Below are positions 1-6,514 of a stretch of DNA of 18,057 nt, piece by piece (position 1 is the stretch's first letter; each line of letters begins with the position of its first letter). Location of the stretch: positions 1 through 18,057 of the forward strand of contig CBDHFJ010000175.1 of assembly GCA_965262315.1 (NCBI GenBank), written 5' to 3'. A program made the translations under genes and the position numbers. The notes beneath the pieces are model-generated. The model saw only the letters and a program-made list of their open reading frames with translations. It was not told the DNA's origin and did no database searches. This DNA is from JBCCFK01 sp965262315. GTDB lineage: Bacteria; Actinomycetota; Acidimicrobiia; Acidimicrobiales; UBA8592.

Positions 1-842
1 AGATCGTCGATGTCCGCGAACTCGATGACCATCTTGCCGCGCTTGTCGCCGAGCTGGACCTGCACTCGAGTGTCGAGGCGCTCCGCGAGCTGATGCTCGA
101 CTTCCAACAGCGCCGCGGACTTCGGTGCGCGACTCGGCGATGGGGACGGTGACGGCGACGGGCTTTCGGCGCCGGAGCGCACCAACTGCTCGACCTGGCG
201 CACCGTCAACTCCTCCGCGACGATGCGACGGGCCATCTCGTCCTGGCCTTGCCGCGATCCAAGCGCGAGCAGCGCCCGGGCGTGGCCAGCGGTGATGTCG
301 CCGGACACGAGCAGCCCCTGGACACCTGCGGGGAGTTGAAGAAGGCGGAGCGAATTGGCGACCGCGGACCGACTCTTCCCAACGCGCTGGGCGACGGCAT
401 CCTGCGTGAGGCCGAAGTCCTCGATCAGCTGCTGATAGGCCGCGGCCTCCTCGAGCGCGTCGAGATCCTGGCGGTGGAGGTTCTCGACCAGTGCGTGTTC
501 GAGGGACGTCAGATCCTCAATGTTGCGGACGATCGCCGGAATCGTCTTCAGGCCCGCCCGTTTCGCGGCACGCCACCGGCGTTCGCCGGCGATGAGCTCG
601 AAGCTGTCCGGCCCCTTGGCCCTGACCAGCACCGGTTGGAGCACCCCGACCTCGCGGATCGACGCGGTCAAGGTGGACAATGCGCCCTCGTCGAAACGAT
701 CGCGCGGCTGATACGGGTTCACATCGATCGCGCCAACCGGCAGCTCTCGATACGCGACCTGTCCTGTCTCCGCTCGTGGTTGCTCACCGTCGCCGGGGAT
801 CAGTGCCCCCAGGCCTCTACCGAGCCCTGTTTGCCTCGCCAC
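1..842 (-). CDS. parB: ParB chromosome-partitioning protein, CTP-dependent parS-binding clamp (3' end cut by window edge)
   Basis: ParB loads at parS sites and spreads as a CTP-dependent sliding clamp; ParA then segregates the origins. 280 residues are visible, and probably only a short C-terminal tail is missing. The N-terminus has the usual LGRGLGALIP motif (residues 7-16). The nucleotide-binding GERRWRAAK motif is at 86-94 and the ENLHRQDL motif at 120-127. A helix-turn-helix lies at about 144-166, and the C-terminal dimerisation part begins near 242. A Ser-Pro repeat (residues 227-237) forms the linker, encoded by degenerate hexamers. The start is GTG at 842, because the family N-terminus begins there and an AGGTGAG-type Shine-Dalgarno sits about 5 bases upstream. 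This start overlaps the end of parA by 26 bases, so the two are co-translated. Four matching parS sites lie upstream of parA. The family call is very secure. Confidence 0.96.
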   Translation of the reverse strand, partial: MARQTGLGRGLGALIPGDGEQPRAETGQVAYRELPVGAIDVNPYQPRDRFDEGALSTLTASIREVGVLQPVLVRAKGPDSFELIAGERRWRAAKRAGLKTIPAIVRNIEDLTSLEHALVENLHRQDLDALEEAAAYQQLIEDFGLTQDAVAQRVGKSRSAVANSLRLLQLPAGVQGLLVSGDITAGHARALLALGSRQGQDEMARRIVAEELTVRQVEQLVRSGAESPSPSPSPSPSRAPKSAALLEVEHQLAERLDTRVQVQLGDKRGKMVIEFADIDD

Positions 843-1707
843 CGCTCACCTCCCGTGCAAGCTCACGATAGGCAAGTGCGCCGCGCGAGCGACCGTCGAA
901 CATGATGATCGGCTGGCCGAAACTCGGTGCCTCCGACAGTCGCACCGATCGAGGAATGACCTGCCGGCAGACCTTGGCACCGAAGTGTGCCCGCACCTCG
1001 TCGACCACCTGCGCCGCCAGCTTGGTCCGCGCGTCGAACATCACCAGCGCAATGGTCGAGACGTCGAGATCCGGGTTCAGATTCCGCTGCACCAGCTCAA
1101 CGTTGCGCAACAACTGTCCCAAGCCCTCCAGCGCGTAGTACTCGCACTGGATCGGAACGAGTACCTCGCTTGCGGCCGTGAGGGCGTTCACGGTGAGGAG
1201 CCCCAAGGACGGGGGGCAGTCGATCAGTACGTAGTCGAGCTCGGGCAGCAGCGGCTCGAGCGCAAGAGCGAGCTTGCGTTCGCGGTTGAAGGCCGGCACC
1301 AGCTCGATCTCCGCTCCAGCGAGATCCAAGCTCGAGGGCGCGACCCGGAGCCGAGGCATCTGCGTGGGCAGTGCACACTCCTGCAGGGGAACGTCGCGCA
1401 GGATCACGTCGTACATGGACGCCGAGATCCCCCGCGGGTCGATGCCGAGACCGGTGGTCGCGTTGGCCTGTGGATCGAGGTCGACGACGAGAACGCGGTA
1501 GCCGATGTCGGCGAGACAGGCAGCGAGATTGATCGTGGTCGTCGTCTTTCCGACCCCGCCCTTCTGGTTCGCGACCGCGAGCACCCGGGGCAGGGGATTG
1601 TGTGATGCCGGATGGCCCTCCCGCTCCGAAGTCGGTGCCGGAACGTCGGGAGCTGCTGCGTCCATGGTGGACGGCGGAGCTGCAAACAGGTCGGACTCAG
1701 AGGTCAC
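817..1707 (-). CDS. parA: ParA chromosome-partitioning ATPase (Soj family)
   Basis: ParA is a Walker-type ATPase that binds nucleoid DNA and moves ParB-parS complexes apart. The deviant Walker A motif KGGVGKTT is at residues 49-56, the A' motif VVDLDPQAN at 74-82, and the Walker B motif IDCPP at 162-166. The protein is 296 residues, with a roughly 40-residue Ala/Pro-rich N-terminal extension before the ATPase core, as is common in actinobacteria. The reading frame stays open upstream to 1839. I chose GTG at 1707 because AGAGGAG lies 8 bases before it, while the ATG at 1725 has no Shine-Dalgarno. It is first in a parA-parB pair. A possible promoter is at 1745-1773 and four parS sites lie upstream, which suggests ParB-linked autoregulation (inference). 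Confidence 0.95.
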   Translation of the reverse strand: MTSESDLFAAPPSTMDAAAPDVPAPTSEREGHPASHNPLPRVLAVANQKGGVGKTTTTINLAACLADIGYRVLVVDLDPQANATTGLGIDPRGISASMYDVILRDVPLQECALPTQMPRLRVAPSSLDLAGAEIELVPAFNRERKLALALEPLLPELDYVLIDCPPSLGLLTVNALTAASEVLVPIQCEYYALEGLGQLLRNVELVQRNLNPDLDVSTIALVMFDARTKLAAQVVDEVRAHFGAKVCRQVIPRSVRLSEAPSFGQPIIMFDGRSRGALAYRELAREVSGGEANRAR

Positions 1708-1744
1708 CGAGAATGCTCCTCTCATCGGCGCACGACCGGCTGCG

Positions 1745-1773
1745 AGCGTAGCAGCAACTCTCCCCGGGTAGAA
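1745..1773 (-). promoter_or_regulatory. candidate parAB promoter
   Basis: On the minus strand a -35-like TTCTAC (1768-1773) and a -10-like TACGCT (1745-1750) are separated by 17 bases. This would place the transcript start near 1738, about 30 bases before the preferred parA start. The match is by eye only, and the -35 is weak. Confidence 0.35.
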
Positions 1774-1838
1774 CCCTCCACGCAGCTTTGGCCTCGGGGC
1801 GTGCATGAATCGCGCGCCGCGAATCCCCCGACACGACA

Positions 1839-1854
1839 TGTTTCACGTGAAACA
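1839..1854. promoter_or_regulatory. parS site 1 (perfect consensus)
   Basis: The sequence TGTTTCACGTGAAACA is the exact 16-base palindromic ParB-binding consensus known across bacteria. It lies 132 bases upstream of the parA start. Confidence 0.95.
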
Positions 1855-1932
1855 CGGAACCAGCGCGCGTCACCCCGCCGGTGTGGGTCTGGCGGGCAAC
1901 GGGCGTGCCCGGACCCGTCGACGCGACATCGG

Positions 1933-1948
1933 TGTTTCACGTGAAACA
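1933..1948. promoter_or_regulatory. parS site 2 (perfect consensus)
   Basis: A second exact TGTTTCACGTGAAACA, with its start 94 bases after the start of site 1. Confidence 0.95.
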
Positions 1949-2119
1949 CCGCTCGCGCAGCGGCATCAACAAGCCGCTTCGTCGAAGGCACGAGCACGAC
2001 CCATGAGGGGGCGCACCGACAGCTCGACGACCAGGGGTCAGGTGTCGGATCCGCCGTGACCCCGAACCGCGAGGCGAAACGGGTCCGTAGGCGACAACTC
2101 GTCGACGGGCCGGGCTCGA

Positions 2120-2135
2120 CGTTTCACGTGAAACA
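2120..2135. promoter_or_regulatory. parS site 3 (one mismatch)
   Basis: CGTTTCACGTGAAACA differs from consensus only at the first base. The 14-base palindromic core GTTTCACGTGAAAC is intact. Confidence 0.9.
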
Positions 2136-2188
2136 CCGCCCCAGTGGCGGCCCCGCAATCCACTGCGCCCAACGCCCGCAGAACTCAA

Positions 2189-2204
2189 CGTTTCACGTGA
2201 AACC
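2189..2204. promoter_or_regulatory. parS site 4 (core palindrome intact)
   Basis: CGTTTCACGTGAAACC has mismatches only at the two outermost bases. The 14-base core is perfect. The start lies 69 bases after that of site 3. Confidence 0.87.
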
Positions 2205-2344
2205 CTCTGCCCACCACATGCGGCCTCGCGCCACCAGGTCGTGCACCACCCGTACTCCCGGGTCGGGACCGGCGGGCCCACTCACGACGCACCAGGCAGG
2301 TACCGGCGACCCGTCACCTCGGATGACAGACCAACCGGAGCAGC

Positions 2345-2977
2345 TCAGAACAGGGGACGCTTGCGCACCGTCGCCGCACGACGGGGATACCGGTCATCGA
2401 GTGGAACATCCCGGCGAACACAGCGAGCCAAGGCGGTGCCGCCTCCCGTCGCCACCCCCGAGAGTCCCAAGGCCAGCTCGGCCAGGCCCTCATGATCCCA
2501 GCGCTCACCGGGGACCGTGCCAGGGGGCTCCGACACCACCAACTCGCCACCGACACGCAGGAACCGGACTCCGGCCTCAGCGGTCACGCCGGGCGGCCCG
2601 AAGCTCCGTGCCGTCACCCAGCCCGCACCGCCGCGATACCGCGGATCCCGGGCCAGCACCTCGGCATCGGCCTCGTGCACCGTCACGCGCTCTGCGAGCT
2701 CGAGCTCCTGGACCGCTTCGACGAGAAACGCACACCGCCTGACGCCTCGGTCCACACACACCACGCGGAGCTGCGGCACCGCCAAGGCCACCACGAGCGC
2801 AGGCACCCCGCCACCGCTGCCGAGATCCACACAGAGTTCATCGGGTCGCTCGGCGACGACCGCCGCAAACGCCCGCCCGTTCGTCACGTGGTCTTCGAAG
2901 GGCGCAGGACCGAGGAACCCGAGTTCCCTGGCCGCCGCCAGCACATCTCCCAACCGCGGTGACAGATCGTCGAACAC
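2345..2977 (-). CDS. rsmG: RsmG (GidB), 16S rRNA (guanine-527-N7)-methyltransferase
   Basis: RsmG methylates the N7 of G527 in 16S rRNA using S-adenosylmethionine; its loss gives low-level streptomycin resistance in many bacteria. The SAM-binding motif VDLGSGGG is at about residues 50-57, followed by the ALVVALAVPQLRVVCVD strand-turn and the typical C-terminal VRKRPLF end. The start is uncertain. The frame stays open to TTG at 3049 or GTG at 3043, giving up to 234 residues. Those residues do not resemble the family and run straight through a strong hairpin (3004-3034) placed where a jag terminator should be. I therefore prefer GTG at 2977 (210 residues), although no good Shine-Dalgarno precedes it. 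It sits between jag and parA, as in many actinobacteria. Confidence 0.9.
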   Translation of the reverse strand: MFDDLSPRLGDVLAAARELGFLGPAPFEDHVTNGRAFAAVVAERPDELCVDLGSGGGVPALVVALAVPQLRVVCVDRGVRRCAFLVEAVQELELAERVTVHEADAEVLARDPRYRGGAGWVTARSFGPPGVTAEAGVRFLRVGGELVVSEPPGTVPGERWDHEGLAELALGLSGVATGGGTALARCVRRDVPLDDRYPRRAATVRKRPLF

Positions 2978-3003
2978 CTCATGGACGCTAGCCCCGCGAA
3001 CGC

Positions 3004-3034
3004 GAAGAAGGCGGGCCCCAGGCCCGCCTCCTTC
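3004..3034 (-). terminator. strong hairpin after jag, candidate terminator or attenuator before rsmG
   Basis: A perfect 8-base stem (GGCGGGCC at 3010-3017 with GGCCCGCC at 3021-3028) has a 3-base loop. It extends outward to about 14 pairs with one mismatch. It begins 28 bases past the jag stop. The 3' flank is TTCTTC-like rather than a clean T-run, so termination may be partial. If rsmG starts at 3049 or 3043 the hairpin would lie inside its coding region. Confidence 0.5.
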
Positions 3035-3062
3035 TCCGATCACCGCCAATCGGCGGCGGCAC

Positions 3063-4049
3063 TCACTCGTCGTCTGGCAGCAGCACCACGCGCCGGCGGG
3101 GTTCCTCGCCCTCGGAGATGCTCCGGACGCCCTCGATGTCGATCACGGCGTCGTGGATCGCCTTGCGATCCGCCGACCCCATGGGCTCCAGGGCGAGTTC
3201 GACACCCTCGGCCTTGACGACATCGGCCTGCGTCTGCGCGAACGCGGCCAGCGCTGCCCGTCGACGTTCGCGGTAGCCGGCGACGTCGACCATCACTCGG
3301 GTCACGTCTCGGCCTTCCGACCGCCGCTGCACCGCAGCGCGGGTCAGCTCCTGGATGGCCTGCATGGTGCCACCCTTCGGTCCCACGAGGAGGCCCAGAT
3401 CGTCACCTTCGAGGCTTCCGATCATGATGTCGTCGTCCATCGACGTCGAGACAGATGCCTCCACGCCGAATCCTTCCGCCAGACCACTCAGGAAGTCGGT
3501 GACAGCCGACTCCTGTTCCGCCTGGGGCATGGGCTCGTTGCTCTCGCTCACTGGCTTCTCTTTCCTGCCGCCGCGCTGGTTTTGCGCGGGTGCCGGTTCC
3601 CGACCGGCCTCGGTCTGCTGCTCGTCGATCTCGGAGGCGGGGGCCGGCGCCGGCTTGTCGCCGCCCTTGTTCTGCCCGCTCCCGCCACGACCGCGGCTGC
3701 GGCCACCGCCCTGGTTGCCGCCTTGGCTCCGGCCCTTGCTCTGCGCGCCGCCGCCCTGGCTCCGGCCACCGTCGTTGCGCTGCTGACCCTGCCCGCGCTG
3801 GCCATTGTCGCTACCGGAACCCCGACCGCGTCGCTGCCGACGGTTGTTCCGGGCGTCACGCTTGGGGCGCGGCTGGGTGGGACGAACCCGAGCCCGGACC
3901 CGGGCCTCCGTCCTCTTCAGACCCATCCACCGGCTCTCGGGCTCCTGCACGATCTCGAACTCGGCGTCGTCGTGCGCCACGCCGAGCTGATCCAGGGCCT
4001 CTTCCTTTGCGGCGTCGACGGTCTCCCCGCGGACTTCAACCCACTCCAT
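3063..4049 (-). CDS. jag: Jag/KhpB, Jag-N, KH and R3H domain RNA-binding protein
   Basis: Jag (KhpB, EloR) is an RNA-binding protein usually encoded next to yidC. In firmicutes it acts with KhpA in control of cell elongation; its actinobacterial role is less defined. The 328-residue protein has a Jag-N domain at 1-55 (WMGLKR near 41-46). A long basic low-complexity linker follows at about 57-175, rich in Arg, Gly, Gln and Asn. A type II KH domain lies at about 183-255 with the loop GPKG at 223-226, and an R3H domain at about 258-325 (SADRKAIHD, then ISEGEEPRRRVVLLP). The start is ATG at 4049, two bases after the yidC stop, so translational coupling is expected. The linker is unusually long compared with the roughly 200-residue firmicute proteins and may bind RNA or ribosomes itself (inference). 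Confidence 0.93.
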   Translation of the reverse strand: MEWVEVRGETVDAAKEEALDQLGVAHDDAEFEIVQEPESRWMGLKRTEARVRARVRPTQPRPKRDARNNRRQRRGRGSGSDNGQRGQGQQRNDGGRSQGGGAQSKGRSQGGNQGGGRSRGRGGSGQNKGGDKPAPAPASEIDEQQTEAGREPAPAQNQRGGRKEKPVSESNEPMPQAEQESAVTDFLSGLAEGFGVEASVSTSMDDDIMIGSLEGDDLGLLVGPKGGTMQAIQELTRAAVQRRSEGRDVTRVMVDVAGYRERRRAALAAFAQTQADVVKAEGVELALEPMGSADRKAIHDAVIDIEGVRSISEGEEPRRRVVLLPDDE

Positions 4050-4051
4050 TG

Positions 4052-5170
4052 CTATTTCCTCTTCCGGTCGCGACGACGACGGGAGGGTTCCGGTTCCGGA
4101 GGCGGCGCGTTCTTCTTCGGCGTGACCCGCTTCGAGGTCGGCCGGGACTGCGGCTCACGCCGCTCGGTGGAACGCTTCGCTGCAGGCTTCGCCTGGGCCG
4201 CCGGCGGCTTCTTGCGCTTCTTCGGCGGTGGCGTCGACAACGGGCTCCGTGACCCATGGGCGGCTCCGCCCGAGTCCGCCCGCGTGCCGGTCTGCTTCCG
4301 TGTCGTCTGGTTTGCAGATTTCTTGGGTTCGGCGACCTCGGGAACCACGATCTCCTTCTCAGCGTCGTGCTTCCCGTAGACCCGCCGGGTGATGAACGCC
4401 TGCTGCCCGACCCGGAACAGGTTCGACACGAACCAGTACACGACGAGGGCGGCAGGGAAGCCGAACGAGAAGATCGGCAGCATGAAAGGCAGGATCTTCA
4501 TGATCATCTGCTGCTGCGGGTTGATCTCCGCGTTCGTGTTACGCCCCTGAATCTGCTTCTGCTGCACCCAGGTCGTCACACCGACGCCGATGACGAGAAG
4601 CAGGAAGGGGAGACCGTGAATGATCGACTCGCCGAGTGCAGACGATGCGCTCTCGGAGAGGTCGAGCCCGAACGAGTTCATCTCGTTCGTGTCGCGCAGG
4701 TCACGCGCGAGCTGTGAACTCTCGGACAGGAAGTCCGGGTTGAAGGTGCGCTCGTCGAACTCGGCGAGCACCCGCTCACCGCTGGGCGCCGCCGATGTGG
4801 CGTCACCGACCGCGAGGCCGATGTCGGTCACTCGACGGGTCAGGCCACGAACCACCTGGAAGAGAAACAGGAAGATCGGCAGCTGCACCAGAATCGGAAG
4901 ACACCCGCCCAGCGGGTTCACCCCGTTTGCCTGGTAGAGCGCCATCATCTCCTGGTTCATGCGCTCACGGTCGTTGCCGTGCTTGGCGCGGAGCTTCTTG
5001 AGCTCCGGCTGCAGTCGCTGCATCTCGAGCATCGACCGGGTCTGGCGCACCGTCAGGGGCGCCACGATGGTCATGATCACCAGCGTCAGCAGGATGATCG
5101 AGCCGCCGTAGCTGGGCCACAGGTCGTACAGCCAGCTCAGCAGGTTGGCGATGCCGTCGGAGATGAACAT
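4052..5170 (-). CDS. yidC: YidC/Oxa1 membrane protein insertase with long basic C-terminal tail
   Basis: YidC inserts and folds membrane proteins, alone or with SecYEG. The 372-residue protein has the short YidC form, without the large proteobacterial periplasmic domain. Hydrophobic segments lie at about 22-40, 87-110 (LGGCLPILVQLPIF), 184-202 and 223-253 (MLPIFSFGFPAALVVYWFVSN). Arg42 or Arg45, just after the first segment, is the candidate conserved groove arginine. A Lys/Arg/Pro-rich tail at about 268-372 is predicted to be cytosolic and could bind the ribosome, as basic YidC tails do in several bacteria. The start is ATG at 5170, with GGAAGGA upstream and 3 bases after the yidD stop. It is immediately followed by jag. 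Confidence 0.95.
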   Translation of the reverse strand: MFISDGIANLLSWLYDLWPSYGGSIILLTLVIMTIVAPLTVRQTRSMLEMQRLQPELKKLRAKHGNDRERMNQEMMALYQANGVNPLGGCLPILVQLPIFLFLFQVVRGLTRRVTDIGLAVGDATSAAPSGERVLAEFDERTFNPDFLSESSQLARDLRDTNEMNSFGLDLSESASSALGESIIHGLPFLLLVIGVGVTTWVQQKQIQGRNTNAEINPQQQMIMKILPFMLPIFSFGFPAALVVYWFVSNLFRVGQQAFITRRVYGKHDAEKEIVVPEVAEPKKSANQTTRKQTGTRADSGGAAHGSRSPLSTPPPKKRKKPPAAQAKPAAKRSTERREPQSRPTSKRVTPKKNAPPPEPEPSRRRRDRKRK

Positions 5171-5173
5171 GAA

Positions 5174-5416
5174 TCAGTCCTTCCCGGGCACGGGGTCATA
5201 CCCGTGGGACCCGAAGGGATGGCAGCGGCACACCCGGCGAACGCCGAGCCAGCCACCACGCAGCGCGCCGTGGTGATCGATGGCCTCGGCGGTGTACTCA
5301 GAACAGGTGGGGACGTACCGGCATCGGGCCGGCCGGGTGGTGCTGAACCGTTGGTAGCCCCGGATCATGCGGAGCATCCCGCGGCCCACGGGGCCCGGCC
5401 CGCCTCGACCGGTCAC
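5174..5416 (-). CDS. yidD: YidD, membrane protein insertion efficiency factor
   Basis: YidD is a small membrane-associated protein that assists YidC-dependent insertion. The 80-residue product has the family signature: IRGYQRF at 18-24, CRYVPTCSEY at 32-41 and RCHPF at 64-68 with its cysteines. The start is GTG at 5416. GGAGGAG lies 8 bases upstream, and the codon overlaps the rnpA stop as GTGA. An upstream in-frame ATG at 5449 would add 11 residues inside rnpA and lacks support. Confidence 0.94.
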   Translation of the reverse strand: MTGRGGPGPVGRGMLRMIRGYQRFSTTRPARCRYVPTCSEYTAEAIDHHGALRGGWLGVRRVCRCHPFGSHGYDPVPGKD

Positions 5417-5739
5417 GACGCCAGCTCCTCCAATGCCGAGATCAGCCACGAGCGAGCCTGCTCCGTGGTGAAGTCGCCTCGATGCACACCGACGAGATAG
5501 TCGCCGGGGGGAACCAGGTCGGGCCGAGCCTTCGCCACCTCGGCGAAGATGACGCGGAGACGTCGACGGGCGCGATTGCGCACGACCGCCTGTCCGACGT
5601 GGCGGCCGATCGCGAAGGCGAGACGTGGACTCGGGGACGCATCGGCATGGAACGTGATCCGCAGGGCGCCCGATCGGGCGCGAACACCGTGGTGTCGGAG
5701 AGCGTCGAACGCCCGCCGGCCACGGACTGCCGGGATCAA
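5413..5739 (-). CDS. rnpA: Ribonuclease P protein component (RnpA)
   Basis: RnpA is the protein subunit of RNase P, which with its RNA trims the 5' ends of tRNA precursors. The 108-residue product has the RNR motif (RNRARRRLR at 54-62) and the GVRARSG and PRLAFAIGRHVG segments of the family. The start is a TTG at 5739 overlapping the rpmH stop by 4 bases. No ATG or GTG lies nearby in frame, and the family N-terminus fits this codon. The frame stays open far upstream, but that part overlaps rpmH and is not family-like. The rpmH-rnpA-yidD-yidC order is near-universal. Confidence 0.93.
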   Translation of the reverse strand: MIPAVRGRRAFDALRHHGVRARSGALRITFHADASPSPRLAFAIGRHVGQAVVRNRARRRLRVIFAEVAKARPDLVPPGDYLVGVHRGDFTTEQARSWLISALEELAS

Positions 5740-5870
5740 GCGGACAGCTTCTGCCTTCCCCTGCGGCGGCGAGCCTTGATGATCGAGCGACCAGAGCGGT
5801 CCGACATCCGGTGGCGGAAGCCGTGACGCTTCGCCCTGCGGCGCTTGTTTGGCTGGTACGTGCGCTTCAC
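5736..5870 (-). CDS. rpmH: 50S ribosomal protein L34
   Basis: L34 is a small basic protein of the large ribosomal subunit. The 44-residue product starts MKRTYQPNKRRRAKRHGF and ends RRRRGRQKLSA, diagnostic for the family. The start is GTG at 5870, with AGAAGGA about 8 bases upstream. It is the first gene of the left-arm operon and diverges from dnaA across the origin region. Confidence 0.96.
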   Translation of the reverse strand: MKRTYQPNKRRRAKRHGFRHRMSDRSGRSIIKARRRRGRQKLSA

Positions 5871-6009
5871 GTTGCGATTCCTTCTGCGTGGGTCGAGGCC
5901 GGGGGAGGAGGCGCCGGGCGCCGATCGGCTTCGATTCGTCGTGCCGTCCGACCGTGCGGTCCGGCTGGTGCGTCGCGCCTCTCGGCCCCGACGCGATCTC
6001 CAACTTTCA

Positions 6010-6025
6010 CGAGTTCACGAACTCG
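6010..6025. repeat. perfect inverted repeat CGAGTTC-AC-GAACTCG in rpmH leader region
   Basis: Two 7-base arms separated by 2 bases form a perfect palindrome on the left side of the origin gap, about 140 bases upstream of rpmH. It has the size of a dimeric regulator operator, or could form a small RNA hairpin in an rpmH leader. The function is unknown. Confidence 0.5.
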
Positions 6026-6141
6026 CGGTGGGCAGGATCTCGGAAGTCCACCCGGCAGGTCCCGATGACCGCCCCGTGCCCGTTGAGTCCTTCGACCCAT
6101 GTCGGGGCAGGCGACACCAGTTCGCGCCGGCGAACAGATGC

Positions 6142-6171
6142 AGGGTAGAGGCCTCCGTCAACGCATGACAA
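6142..6171 (-). promoter_or_regulatory. candidate rpmH promoter
   Basis: On the minus strand TTGTCA (6166-6171) and TACCCT (6142-6147) are 18 bases apart. They would give a start near 6135 and a leader of about 265 bases before rpmH. The elements resemble sigma-70-type boxes, but the match is by eye. Confidence 0.35.
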
Positions 6172-6188
6172 CCTGGTGGCCACCACCT

Positions 6189-6361
6189 GTTTCCACAAGC
6201 GGCCTGGCGCGGCAATACCGGTGGCCTGACACGCCGAAAACCGTGCTCGGGTTCATCCACAGGTGTTCCACACTCTGTGGTCAACGATCACACACAACCT
6301 GTGGATATCTTGCCGAAAACGGCCGCTGACCTGGTGCTATATACTCCCCAAGTCATCCACT
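6189..6361. promoter_or_regulatory. DnaA-box array 1 (nested, head-to-head)
   Basis: DnaA-box-like 9-mers (consensus TTATCCACA or TTGTCCACA) lie at 6189-6197 (+, GTTTCCACA), 6253-6261 (+, TCATCCACA), 6264-6272 (+, TGTTCCACA), 6276-6284 (-, TTGACCACA), 6300-6308 (-, ATATCCACA) and 6353-6361 (+, TCATCCACT). The outer pair forms a perfect 9-base inverted repeat, ATCCACAGG at 6255-6263 with CCTGTGGAT at 6298-6306, enclosing the inner pair. Most boxes have one or two mismatches. Confidence 0.75.
6335..6345 (+). promoter_or_regulatory. candidate dnaA promoter (extended -10)
   Basis: TGC-TATATA (6335-6343), overlapped by TATACT (6340-6345), is an extended -10-like element in the most AT-rich patch of the gap. 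No good -35 is seen at the usual distance. A start near 6350 would give a leader of about 180 bases carrying DnaA boxes, consistent with DnaA autoregulation. Confidence 0.4.
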
Positions 6362-6482
6362 AGCCGCTCGGGACTTCTCCCATTAGGGTGCGACCTCCAT
6401 GCAGCGAGCCCGTGTCACGCCCAAGAGTGCACCCACCGATGACGCGCGCCCGGCATGCCCTGCCCGCGCCCTGCACCACGCC

Positions 6483-6514
6483 TTTTCCACATGTGTGGAC
6501 GGGATTGTGGAAAG
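6483..6514. promoter_or_regulatory. DnaA-box array 2, immediately upstream of the dnaA ribosome-binding site
   Basis: Three boxes are packed in 32 bases: TTTTCCACA at 6483-6491 (+), and on the minus strand CCGTCCACA (6494-6502) and CTTTCCACA (6506-6514). TTTCCACA (6484-6491) pairs with TGTGGAAA (6506-6513). TCCACA (6486-6491) also pairs with TGTGGA (6494-6499). The array ends about 5 bases before the AGGAGGA Shine-Dalgarno of dnaA. Confidence 0.7.

Larger units (their letters stand above)
1708..2344. promoter_or_regulatory. parA-rsmG intergenic region: centromere-like parS cluster
   Basis: This 637-base stretch has no convincing gene. Short open frames here look like chance frames of GC-rich DNA. 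It holds four parS sites (entered separately) spread over 366 bases, and the candidate parAB promoter. I see nothing recognisable between about 2205 and 2344. Confidence 0.8.

Noticed and set aside
1708..2344. small genes in the parS region
   Set aside because: Open frames there have no family-like sequence and no ribosome-binding site, and they run through the parS palindromes.
2517..4379. 620-codon plus-strand open frame across rsmG, jag and yidC
   Set aside because: It lies antisense to three clearly recognised genes and its translation resembles no family. It is an artefact of GC-rich codon bias.
6233..6320. direct repeat GCCGAAAAC at 6233-6241 and 6312-6320
   Set aside because: Two 9-base copies 79 bases apart are too short and few to claim a functional iteron.
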